A DNA stretch of 64,000 bases, from NCBI RefSeq assembly GCF_000764305.2, contig NW_025933399.1, positions 425,246 to 489,245 of the forward strand, in the 5' to 3' direction. The notes beneath the pieces were generated by a model that saw only the letters and a program-made list of their open reading frames with translations, ran no database searches and had not been told where the DNA came from. This document shows, piece after piece, positions 25,088 to 36,200 of the stretch. This stretch comes from Hyalella azteca (lineage: Eukaryota; Arthropoda; Malacostraca; Amphipoda; Hyalellidae). The first letter of the stretch is position 1; every line of letters starts with the position of its first letter. Both the position numbers and the translations under genes were made by a program.

Positions 25088-25850
25088 TGTGTCACTTTGG
25101 CACAAGACGCGCAATCTTGTCACTCTGGCACATGACACGCAATCTTGTCACTCTGGCACATGACACGCAAACTTGTTACTACACGCAATCTTGTCACTCT
25201 GGCACGTGACACGGAATCCTGTCACTCTGGCACGTGACACGCAATCCTGTCACTCTGGCACATGACACGCAATCTTATCACTCTGGCACATGACTCGCAA
25301 CCTTGTCACTCTGGCACATGACACGCAATCTTGTCACTCTGGCACATGACATGCAATCTTGTCACTCTGGCACATGACATGCAATCTTGTCACTCTGGCA
25401 CGTGACACGCAATCTTGTCACTCTGGCACATGACTTGCAATCTTGTCACTCTGGCACACGACTCGCTATCTTGTCACTCTGGCACATGACGCGCAATCTT
25501 GTCACTCTTGCACATGACTTGCAATCTTGTCACTCTGGCACACGACTCGCAATCTTGTCACTCTGGCACACGACTCGCTATCTTGTCACTCTGGCACATG
25601 ACACGCAATCTTGTCACTCTGGCACACGACACGCAATCTTGTCACTCTGGCACGTGACACGCAATCCTGTCACTCTGGCACATGACTCGCTATCTTGTCA
25701 CTCTGGCACGTGACATGCTATCTTGTCACTCTGGCATACGACTCGCATTCTTGTCACTCTGGCACACGACACGCAATCTTGTCACTCTGGCACACGACAC
25801 GCAATCTTGTCACTCTGGCACACGACGCTCAATATACTGGCACGCGACGA
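25088..25850. repeat. 28-bp minisatellite, about 26 units
   Basis: CTTGTCACTCTGGCACATGA plus CACGCAAT repeats every 28 bp. One truncated unit sits near 25175 (TTGTTACTACACGC). Variation is concentrated in one 10-base window: CACATGACAC, CACGTGACAC, CACACGACTC and CACATGACTT. The final units decay after 25825. Frames rotate every unit but stay open over three-unit cycles, giving spurious open frames at 25387-25713 and 25695-25907. Confidence 0.97.
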
Positions 25851-28068
25851 ACACACTTTGAAGGACCACTTCGCTATTTTGTCCTTATTTCGGTGATGGT
25901 ACACTAGCTTCATCCAAGTGCCCAGGAGGATAGTTTACATGATCGATGCCAACGTTCCCTGGTCTCCTCCCAGGAGCTTATCGTCGCAGTGCATATACTG
26001 TAAGTTGACGAGGGCTGGTTACGCTCACTGCATGAGGTCACGTGAACGAGCTTCCGAAGGTACAATTATTATTTTTGAACAAAATACAATGAAAAAACGA
26101 ATTAAAACTGAAATTCAACGGGAAGTTCAATTCATAGGAAAAATGTGAAAATTAATAAAAAGAAATTTTTATAGGAATGAAATCGAAATTCTGTGAAACT
26201 AACTATGCTTTCTGTTGGAACATTAAATCACTCAACACATTAAATCATCATTAGTTGATAGACTATAAATTGGGTGAACGATAAAGCTATTTGTTTCATG
26301 ACATGGGGGCGAAAGATAATATATTATAATGAATTATTCCGATGAATTTAATTGGATATCTTCATTTTGCAAACAACAGCCTAGGGAGAAATAAAATTTT
26401 AAAGCCTTTAACCTCTCAATTAACCTCTCGAACTCCGTTGAGGACGGCAGTCAAACGCTCGCATTCAAAACCACAAATTGGAATAAGTTTACGTGTTCTC
26501 TATAAAAATATTCTGAATTTCAAATAATTGAACCACGTGATAAGAGGCTTATTCCACGCAACGCTCTGGATGCAGCGGATATTATTTGGGCATATTCAAA
26601 TATCTGTGGCATCGTTCCAGGATTGTATGTAAATTTCGCTAAAGAGGTTTAGGTATTTTCAGTCTCTTGTTATCTCTGGATTTAGGCCTCTGGATTTACC
26701 TGCACCGTCCAAATACCGCTGGAGTCTCGTGATAAAATTTTATGACCTTTCTGGCATAATTTAGCGATTACAATCTGAGCTCGGGGCTTTAGGTAATTCA
26801 TATCATCGGGTTGAGTGGATCATATCAAGGTGTATTTCACTGCGCTGAAGTTATTCGTATTTTGTAGTGCAAGATAATTACATAGATTGGCATCAATGAC
26901 AGTCGGAGCGATAAAGGCGAATAGTGAATAGACGCATCCGTTCAAGGCTTTAGGACTTTAATTCGCCGAAGCTTCTTGAGTTTAAGAAAAATTGGGAGGT
27001 AATTTGAAATTAGCATGCCATTGAGGAGTCAAAACTTGGACTCAGGATGAGCATCAAAGAACGAGCCAAAGCTCGCGAAAAAACGCCGTCGGCATTTCAT
27101 GAGGAGGTGAAATAGCACTACATGGCGAAATGATTTTATGTTGGGTGCCAATCGAACAAATTTGTTGATAAATGTAATATAAGAATACTTCATTTTGATT
27201 TACTATGTTGCTATGGCCAGTGGAAACTGGCCGTAACTCAAGACTTTACCGTATCTGCCATAACCCATCAGGTTCATCATAATTTTCGTGGTTCACTACC
27301 GAAAGGAAAATAATGGCGACCGAACATAAAACTTTCATTCAACAACGAACTAGTTGACAGAGTGTGTATGAGTTGTAGGCAAGACTTAGGTCTCTCTGCA
27401 TGAGAGATATTGGGTCTCTCTGCAACTAATTACTGACAGATTCCTCAAATAGTTCGTTCCTAAAATACACAATAGTACATAATAAGAGTTCCTGTCACCA
27501 AAATACCCAGATTAGTACAGATTAAGCTTTACTCAAATAAATTTAAGGTTAGACTATAGAGGATAACGGTATTGGTCCCACCTCAAAGTATAGGGTGATT
27601 GGGTATAACGTACCTGTTTACTGTGGTGCCGTAGACAATGATACCAGCGATAACCACTATTCCGAGCTACAGGGTCGATCCGTCAACACCGCACGAACAT
27701 CCGATTCATTTCGAATAAAAATATTCATATAAAAACATTTGAATCATTCTATTTTCGAATGACTGCAGAGACGGTAAAAACTCCAACCAAAGCCTACAAT
27801 TAATGATGAGATAAAAATGTTTCCGTGATGATCGGAAAATTCTTGATTTGGTCTTAGGAAAAATTTGCCTTCTATTATTTAAAGGAACTGTCATTAGGAC
27901 ATCACTTCATGTTTTTACAATAAATTTTGTACGATAAAAGTGCAATGAGCCGACCTGAAATAATTTTCTACTAGAAACGGAACTTGGTGTTACTAAAACA
28001 TCTAGTCGGTGTGAACCATGGGCATCGTTTAGTCAGTGAATGGCTTACGCGAGTAGACGGTCCGTAAT
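25851..28068. other. AT-rich non-coding stretch, about 2.2 kb
   Basis: No gene is recognised. Minor items are a short tandem GGTCTCTCTGCA at about 27389 and 27414 and a GGCCAGTGGAAACTGGCC hairpin at about 27215. The open frame at 25918-26148 has no family likeness. Confidence 0.5.
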
Positions 28069-28338
28069 AACTACAATAACGGTAGAGTCAACGTAATACC
28101 TACACAGAGCTGGGCAGCGCTACTTGGAAATGTTGCGGCGCTACCGCTACACCCACTAGATTGTAACGGGCGCTACCGCTACCGCTACAGTAAAATGTAG
28201 CGCGCTACATCAGCCGCTACAATGGCCAAAATTATTGGAAATCTCTAAATATTTATTGTTCCGCTATTGGGATTTACTCATTAACATTTAATGATAATAA
28301 AACATTTTTAAAACATATCAATGAAATTTTATTGCAAT

Positions 28339-28352
28339 TAACCTAACCTAAC
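28339..28352. repeat. Short (CCTAA)n tract
   Basis: TTAACCTAACCTAAC contains two and a bit copies of the complement of the insect-type TTAGG telomere unit. It is too short to mean anything about chromosome position and is recorded only as a motif. Confidence 0.5.
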
Positions 28353-28436
28353 TAGTATGGGTTACCCCAGGGTTAGATGCAGTAAATAAAAGTACAGTTA
28401 TTTTTATGTTTTACCTTCCCTACATGGATGTGAACT

Positions 28437-28538
28437 TTAATCTACCAATCTAAGAAATTATCCACATATACTGTACATATAAAAATCAGTCTTTTTTGTA
28501 TATATATGTGGATTATTTTTGAGATTGGTAGATTGAAG
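28437..28538. repeat. Inverted repeat with ~34-bp arms inside the hAT element
   Basis: The left arm (28437-28470) contains AATCTACCAATCT and TTATCCACATATA. The right arm (28502-28538) contains TATATGTGGATTA and AGATTGGTAGATT. The arms match nearly throughout with a short indel and a spacer of about 30 bp. It may be a tiny fold-back element nested in the hAT copy or part of the hAT body; no target duplication was identified. Confidence 0.75.
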
Positions 28539-28540
28539 AA

Positions 28541-28586
28541 GACATACTATTAAGGGGACCTTACTAGACATACTATTAAGGGGACC
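28541..28586. repeat. 26-bp tandem duplication of the TTAA element tip
   Basis: GACATACTATTAAGGGGACC occurs at 28541-28560 and again at 28567-28586, with TTACTA between. The 20-bp copies include both target flank and the first 7 bases of the element. This leaves an extra orphan tip just outside the left end, perhaps from a replication slip or an aborted excision and re-insertion. Confidence 0.85.
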
Positions 28587-28799
28587 GGCTACCCTAAAAA
28601 TCGGAAATTTTGGCTTTACCGTTTTCTTGACTCATTTTGTAGCTGCTGAAAAGGCGCGTCTAACGCAGTTTACCGCATGTCTGTGCGTGCTATAATTTTT
28701 GCGTAAGACAATGTTAAAAATATATATATGAACATTTTTTAACAATATGTACAAAGATTTATTTGAATTAAATCTGTATATATAGATCATTACTCTCGT

Positions 28800-29150
28800 T
28801 AATTACAAAGTGTTTGCACTCGTTTGAAAGCTACAAACGAGACGCGTTCAACAAAGCTACTACCATAGATGTACATGCAATACTTTTTTGTGTAATGCAG
28901 TCTTGAACTTTTATAAAATGATCATTTTATATCATTATTTACAAATAAATGGTATTTATATGTCATTATTTAGGTTAATTGCAAAGTGTTTGCACTCGTT
29001 TGAAAGCTACAAACAAGACGCGTTTAACAAAGCTACTACCATGGATGTTCATGCAATAGTTTTTGCGTAATGCAGTTGTAAAGTTATGTAAAATGAATAT
29101 TTTATATATATATTCATATATAAAAAGTCCCATTTATAGCCTATTATTCA
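28800..29150. repeat. ~176-bp direct repeat inside the TTAA element
   Basis: TGTTTGCACTCGTTTGAAAG occurs at 28811 and 28987, followed in both by CTACAAAC, GACGCGTT, CAACAAAGCTACTACCAT-like sequence and a GTAATGCAGT tail. A third, much weaker copy can be traced near 28620-28710 (GTAGCTGCTGAAAAGGCGCG, TTTTTGCGTAAG). The element thus grew by internal duplication. Confidence 0.85.
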
Positions 29151-29326
29151 CGTTAAATTGAACATAAATAGGTCTAAAGACGCGTGCTGCTACCTTGAAT
29201 GCAAATAATTGGCAATGGGAAAGCTTGGGCTACAATATCAAGACTTTTTGGGCATATTCTTCTGTTTTCAATGAATTTTACTTTATTTGGCTCCCCTGAA
29301 CAATTTAAAAATCCAAAAAACGCCAT

Positions 29327-29635
29327 CTTAAAAAAATTATAACTCCAACAGTTTTCAAGCTACGGCAATGAGAGACATACCATTCGATTTGTAAAAACAA
29401 TACCTAGCGACTCTAAAAGCCTTTTTTTTTTAATATGTGCATGGTTTGACTTAAATATGGGAAGGGGAGGAAGGTGGGGGGTAAAAATGTGAAAAAAATG
29501 GGAAGAACGCGAAAAAAAATCGCTGAGGAAAATAAAAAATCAGGGCTCTACAGTCGCTAGATATTGTTGCAAATCGAATGATATGTGTCTCGACATTGTA
29601 GCATGTGATTTGCAAAGTTATAAACTTTTTTAGAG
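29327..29635. repeat. ~95-bp imperfect inverted repeat inside the TTAA element
   Basis: The arm at 29327-29421 includes ATTATAACT, CATACCATTCGATTTG and CCTAGCGACTCT. The arm at 29541-29635 includes the complements AGTCGCTAGATATTG, CAAATCGAATGATATG and AAAGTTATAAAC. The spacer is about 120 bp, AT- and G-rich. A transcript would form a long, bulged stem. Confidence 0.8.
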
Positions 29636-30225
29636 TACCCCTTATTTGCCGTTTTCTATTAATTCCACGTTTTCTTTCATTTTTTAAATTTACATGAACA
29701 AAAAGGTCTTAGATTTCTGTTTTACATATGTGTACCAAGTTTCAAAACGATCCGTCTGTAAACAAAAAAGTTTTGTTGGAGGGTAGCCGGTCCCCTTAAG
29801 TAAAATCTAAAGGCTTTATCTATAAATGTAGCGGTAGCGCTGTAGCGGCAAAACCTCGTATCGCTACTTAAATATGTAGCGGGCGCTACCGCTACCGCTA
29901 CATTGCCTTAAATATAGAGCCGCTACCGTTACCGCTACTGAAAATGTAGCGCGCTACTGCCCACCTCTGTACCTACAATAACGGTCGTTTCACCGTAATA
30001 CCTACAATAACGGTAGAGTCAACGTAATAGCTACAATAACGGTCGTCTCGCCGTAATACCTATAATAACGGTAGAGTCAACGTAAGGGCTACAATAACGG
30101 TCGTCTCGCCGTAATACCTACAATAACGGTAGAATCGACGAAATACCTGCAATAACGGTTGAATTAATGTAACGCCTATAATAACGGCCGAGTCGTCGTA
30201 ACACCCGTAATAACGGCCGTATAGC

Positions 30226-33200
30226 CGCTAAGCAGGATCTCACCGACTCTAAGATCTGCGTAGAGCTACTGAATCCTGGATAAATGGAGACGGTGCTAAT
30301 CAGTGAGACTGCTTATCTTGCTCGGCCCTATGAGATTAATTTACTCGCTTAATTCAAGTATTTCATAGAGAATTGTATTCTTCATTCGGGAGGGTTATCC
30401 AGGGTAGAATCTCTGAAGAAATTATCTGAACTACAGTAGTTAAAGACGTTTAATACCAGTTGAAGCCAGGAATCATCAGTGTCGAAGAAAATAATCAAAT
30501 TTTTGAGGGCAAATCACCAAGCAAAGTATAGATAAACCAAACTGCTGAACAGTGTCAAGTGAGTTCTGTTATGTGAATGAATGTCATTTTTGTTCTCCAG
30601 CTCTGGCTCTACCTAGGGAAGCACAACCAAATGTCCGTCAGAGTAGCGTTGAATTTAACCACAAGCTCCGAGTTTGTCTAGGAGCGGTCTCATTACTTCT
30701 CAAATACTCGTATTAATAGGGTAGCAGCATTCTGTATCCACAAATTTTCTCTAATTCAGTTAGAGGTACTGAGACATTCTGTGTGGCTAAATTTCCCTAT
30801 ATTAGGGGGAATTTTCGGGGGACTTGAGGGTTTACTGCTAGAGAATTTCAGATTTTACACTCGTCTTCTAAGTCTTTGTTTTCCTTTCATGTACTCTTCG
30901 CCTTTTACTTAGAAATTGGTAATCAAATAGTGTTTCCCATAGTTGCATCGTTAATAGAGCGGTGTCTATAATGTATTCAACGTAGCTGTGAAAACCAAAA
31001 GGCTATATTAAGAATGAGGTTGATATTGGGGTCTCACATTGTCTCTTCATTTGGCTACGCAATAATAGAGGGCTCCGTGAGCTTCATTATAGAGAGGAAG
31101 TGGCATTGTGTCCGACGCAGACGCTTTCATCAGCCAAACAACAGCAAATACGCGACTCCTAATTACGTTGAAATTGCGCAGATTGCTGCTGAGCGATGGA
31201 GTGCCCGGTATGGATGTGCCGTGTGATGAGGACGAGAGCTACATTTTCCTCGATCGCCACGAATAACTCACTCGCACAAATTAGTGCAGTCAAGTTTGGT
31301 GATTACGACTAGTAAACCAGCTTGGGAGTCGTGCTAGTTCCTACGCTGCCTGTTGATGGTCACGAACAATTACAGAAATGAAGCTGCCTTAAGAGCCGGT
31401 GACATTTGTTCTCTATATCACCATCAAAATGCAAGGATTCGATTCTAATAATTGTAAAAGAAAATGCTGTTCGATGATAACGGTAAAATCTTAGCAGAGA
31501 TCACCTTTACTATTTATCACTTGTATAGGGGCTGAAATGAAAGTGTAAAATAACGGCTTATATTTTCGATGATTGTGGAAGATTTTTTTAACACGCCTAC
31601 ATTTTTTTATGAATCAGATGCTGTGTACTAATATGTGTAATAAGGATAAATCTTATTATTAATATGCTGTGTAATTTAATAATAAGATTTAGGGTTCAAC
31701 GTGACCTTAAACGGATTTGGTATAAGTATCAAATAATCATATTCGAGTTTCTATGTAGATATTTTATGAAAAAATAAAAGATATTCCGTTTTTTATGCTT
31801 TTCTTAGCAACAAAAGATCAATCGAAATTATTCATAACATATCAAAATTTTTTGCAGGCAAATAAACTTAATTACGAGAATTTCAACTTCACGTATTTTT
31901 TAGTTAATTGGGTTGCTTACAAATTCTAAAATCACACCGCACATTGATTGACTATCCGTATTCCGTATTACTGGAGTCCGCAAAACTTCAGATTACGGCT
32001 TTGAGATTTAACTTTCATATATTAATTAAATTCTGCATATTATGAAATCACCGACTTTATTGCAGTAATTTAATCAGGCAAGAGAATTTTGGAGCAAGCC
32101 AGAAGCGTCTGCAGACGCGTTAAACTTTGGAAAATTGCTATCCTCAAAATTGCCGAAAAACAAACGTGACCGCTGGCACTATCCTTATATAATGGCCAGC
32201 ATAGAGCGTCGAGGCCTCTGATGATTTAATGAATTAGTCTCAACGTACTCGCATTGCTGATTACGGACTAAATTATTCTGTTTTCCGCAGTTTGGTAACT
32301 AAGGTTTCTTGGCGTGAAGTTTAAGATTCAAATGGATAATTTTTTGGTGCCTAGAAAAACCTTCACAATAGCATTTTATTTGCGGAAAATTGGCCGCCGA
32401 TAGGAAAGCTCATGGCTTGTACTCGAAACAGTGGGTATTAACCGTGAAGCTTGAAGAATCTTCTGAAGGTCTCAACAGTAAATGCTAACTGCAGTCGACT
32501 TTGATATCCACTTTGAACCCAAGGATATGGATTGGGTTTGAAGGACTATCAAACATAAATTTGTTTTGATGAAAAGAAATTAAGCATCATGATGATGCTT
32601 AATTGGTTCTCATTGTATCTCGGTGTGAGACCACAGCTCTGAGAACTTTATTCCTTTTATTGAACCTCTCGCACAACCTTGTGTCTCGAGGTAAGAATTT
32701 TTTGTTAGTTACTTTACTGGTGGACGGGCTGAGGAGACACGAGGGCATTTCAGTGGCACACATCACTCGGAACGGGTTCGTGGATACGAATTTCGCTTTG
32801 ATACGTATTTTACAAAACATCGAACATAATTAATTATGATGAGCGTAGCTTAAATTTGACTGAGCTAAGATAATATATAAAATGTCTGAAAAGAATGTGA
32901 GATTTATTATGAAATATTGTTGAAATTTCACAATAAATCTGTAATTTCATAATTATGCATACTGGAAATTTCAGCGACCCAACTCTTGATAATTTTCCTT
33001 GTTTGGTGAGAATGTTTCTCAATAGAAGACAATCGCTATCAAAAACAAAAAAGTTCCATTTCAATTTTTCAAGAAACCTTATATTATCCTTGATCTTAAA
33101 CCGTGATAGATCTATTCATTCCAATAATTAATAGTGATCAATAACGAAAATATTTTAATTTAGTCAATTGCAGCTTTTAATTAGCTCTCTTCCGTCTGAA

Positions 33201-36200
33201 ATTTGCATATATTTTAAAAATAGTTATAATTTTCAGCTCAAATGAAAAAAAAAAAGATGAAAAGCCTTAATTGAAAGTTGTCTATGGTTCCTCAACAACA
33301 GCAATGGTCAGGATTTGACAGAGAAATTGTTGTAAGTTATTTACTTTGCTAGTATATAGTCACTTTGATGGTGACCGTCATCAACAAATTACTCGAATTT
33401 CAAATCTGCTTCAGTGAAGTTAGAATGAATGAGCTTGTGAAAAATGCAAACATTCATTTGCGTTGCTTCACTGGCCCTATTTTATGGAACAGGATCCGTC
33501 CAGCACTGTATACTCTACACTGGAAAAGAGGACAGCCCAAATTCCAACTGGAAGATGAAGGAAAAAATTTGACATAAAGTGTGCAGCAGTGCGCGAACAA
33601 AATTAATACAAACTTCGATGGAAAATTTTGAAAACAATGAATTTCGCTAAATTAATTTGAAGACGGATAAGTAAACTAAATTTCGACTTTCAAATGACGT
33701 GAAACATTCTACGTTCAAGTAATATTCAGATGGAAAAGTATTCTGAAATAATGATATTTTCAAATATCTTTCTACGACAGCCTTGATGTCCGAACCCACA
33801 AAATGCAGGGCAAAAAATCTGTGTAAAAATGTCTTCAAACTTGTTGGAGACTTTTACCATTTTAACAAGTTTTTTGACTACTCATGTATCAAAAAGTACT
33901 ATGCAAAATTTTGTGATAGTATTTATCAGGTTTTGTGTTGTGTGTGTGTGGAATATCAAGGGCTTTTGTCTTGACCTCCGTGTTGAGAAGGGAACATAAT
34001 ATTGTTGCAGCACAATTTAAGTTGTAACAGAACATCGAGAGAAATCATGTTATGCGTTCCTAGCATCGTAAATCTTTTGTTAAATTTTGAATTATACTCG
34101 CCAAAATATAATAGAAATATGCAGTCTATTCCGTCATACATGTGTGTAATATGTGTATATAATTTTGGTAGAGATATTTGATCACATTATAAACATCAAA
34201 CACAAAACAAAATTACTGCATAAATGCTTCAAATAACGCAAAGAATTAAAATTTTTGGACCATTCATCATAATAAAAAAGAACGCCAATTATATTTTGTT
34301 TCCAATGATCTTAAATGAAAACTTTTGTGCCGAAATTAGCGTCATAAACTCGAACGTATTTTGTTCGAAGAAGTAGATGGCCTGGTCACAATTTGCTTTA
34401 CACATCAAATCTTTTTCCTCAACTTTAAGATCCTGGAATTAGATCAATTTAAAGCCCTTGTTAGTCAGAATTATTTTAAAGTTTGAATGCTTTCCTAGAG
34501 ATAGAAAACGTAAATTATTTCGTTTCATTCCATTTAATCTATTTTTATTCGCATGCAACGATCATTATTTAGCTTTTTTTTAAATGGCGATTCATCAATA
34601 GTTATAATATATTCAGAGTTTTTAGATAACAGTCCACATTCAATTGTGCATGACTAGTTTCAGTCATGACTAGTTATTTTTCAGTTCTAGTTTGAAAAAT
34701 AACAAAGAACTGTCAAAAGTTTAACCAATTCGATTAGAATCAACAATCCAAGTGACCCAATTGTGGCATGCTGTCCAAGTCCGTTGGTTTCTGGCGGAGC
34801 GCCGGCTGTTCCTTCAATTGAATTCAGATAAGTGAACAGCATCGTTACTGCAGATCAGTATTCTGTCCACGTGCCAGCTAACTGAACAGCCTTTGTTGGT
34901 TCACGTCGAGCAAAGCTTTTTTGAAGATTGCGCCTATTTTTCAGCGGAAAATCTGTCTTGCTGAATTATTATAAGCAGTATTTCCAGTACTCGAATCATC
35001 TAATATTTGATATCATTGCTATGTTTTCCATGGAAACATTTATGAACGATGACAAATTTTCATATCCTTTCCGTTGCTAGGCAACAAAATTCTCCGCGCT
35101 GCATTGTTGAAGCTACATAAGTCTTAAATTAGCTATTTTTTGTATTTTTTCAGTACAGGCCACAGGGGTAATACTATTCTAAGTGTGCTGACTTAATTCA
35201 TATTCATGTAATTTTCTAATGATGTAATAATATAATGAACTTGCATGCAAATGGTTTTCCTGTAAAAGATTTACTCAAATCATCTCTCACAATTTCCTCG
35301 ATAAATTCTAAAAAAAACATTTCAATTTGCTGCGCTGATATTCTTTCAGTTTTTACAATACTTAATTGATGAACATACGCATACCGATAACATACTAATT
35401 TGAATATCCACGATATTGCTATTTTATAATTGCGTGGGAATTGCGATGCCTAACGCACATGGTGTTTACGCACTTACCTCATACCCATAATTGTTTAGGT
35501 CATTTTGATGTGCTCAATCGTTGCGTCATTTCTTTGCAGATATTCCAAGCATCAAGCTTCATTCCAGAGCTTCATCATATTATGTAGAATTGTTCTAGTA
35601 GTGCAAACTTATCATGAGTTGATAATATACTTGTTAACCCTGCCTCATCAAGTTGTGTTCGGTGTAAAGTATGTGTAGGCGGGCATTGAAAAAAAAGATG
35701 TTTGGTCAAGCGTGGCATTATTAATCTATTCATCATGCCTGGAGTGTTTTTCTTTTGCTTAGTGAATAAATAATATTTACTCAAAATAAGTTGTTCCTAG
35801 CTGCCAATTTCAAGCCGAAATCAGTAGGTATTCATTTTCAATATAATCATTCGAAATTCATTAGCTCTGACATGAATTCGTGTATCCTATGTAATTCGGT
35901 GTATAAACACGTATTATTCAGAACGGAGTGATGAATCATAACGTTTAAATTGAATAAACATATTCTGAAAATAACATTCTTTTTAAAATTGGTTTACTTG
36001 TAGGCTAGCAGAAACTTTTCTTCCAGCTTAGCCTGTAAACGTCAAACAGGTCATTCAGGTCATCCGTGCTCTACTTTTCACACCAGTTCAGCAGCAGCGA
36101 AAAATTCACCACAATCTCGATTATTAATTTGTTCAGTTTTCTTTTATTTTTCCGCAATCGCTTCTTTGCTGGTTTATTAAGCCACCGATGCGATAGTGAC

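Larger units (their letters stand above)
28580..29795. mobile_element. TTAA-flanked non-autonomous element, 1,216 bp, nested in hAT
   Basis: The ends GGGGACCGGCTACCCT and its exact reverse complement AGGGTAGCCGGTCCCC give 16-bp perfect terminal inverted repeats. TTAA abuts both ends (28576-28579 and 29796-29799). TTAA target duplication fits a piggyBac-like element; a Tc1/mariner-type TA duplication with one extra terminal base is an equally legal parse. Inside are a ~176-bp direct repeat (28800-29150) and a ~95-bp imperfect inverted repeat (29327-29421 and 29541-29635). No transposase frame is visible. The 60-codon open frame at 28888-29070 lies in the internal repeat and is not a gene candidate. 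Confidence 0.88.
28105..29969. mobile_element. Non-autonomous hAT-like element, 1,865 bp
   Basis: The ends are CAGAGCTGGGCAG and, reversed, CAGAGGTGGGCAG, matching at 12 of 13 positions. They are flanked by a perfect 8-bp duplication TACCTACA at 28097-28104 and 29970-29977. An 8-bp target duplication and CAG(A/G)G-type ends are characteristic of the hAT superfamily. Both subterminal regions are packed with GTAGCG and CGCTACCGCTAC words in both orientations, as expected for transposase-binding subterminal motifs. No transposase reading frame is present. Without the nested TTAA element (28580-29795 plus one TTAA copy) it would be about 645 bp. Confidence 0.92.
28069..30225. repeat. 29-bp minisatellite (58-bp dimers), split by a transposon
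   Basis: ACCTACAATAACGG starts at 28069 (variant) and 28098, then after the insertion at 29971, 30000, 30029, 30058 and onward, always 29 bp apart. Unit ends alternate between TAGAGTCAACGTAAT and TCGTCTCGCCGTAAT, so the true repeat is a 58-bp dimer. The last units after about 30120 are increasingly diverged. The reading phase continues across the 1.87-kb insertion, showing that the array predates it. Confidence 0.93.

Noticed and set aside
25387..25907. Open frames over the 28-bp array (108 and 70 codons)
   Set aside because: The frame simply rotates through three stop-free readings of the same unit; no start context, non-repeat domain or motif supports a protein.
28339..28352. (CCTAA)n tract as interstitial telomere
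   Set aside because: Only about two and a half units, inside a transposon; chance is enough.
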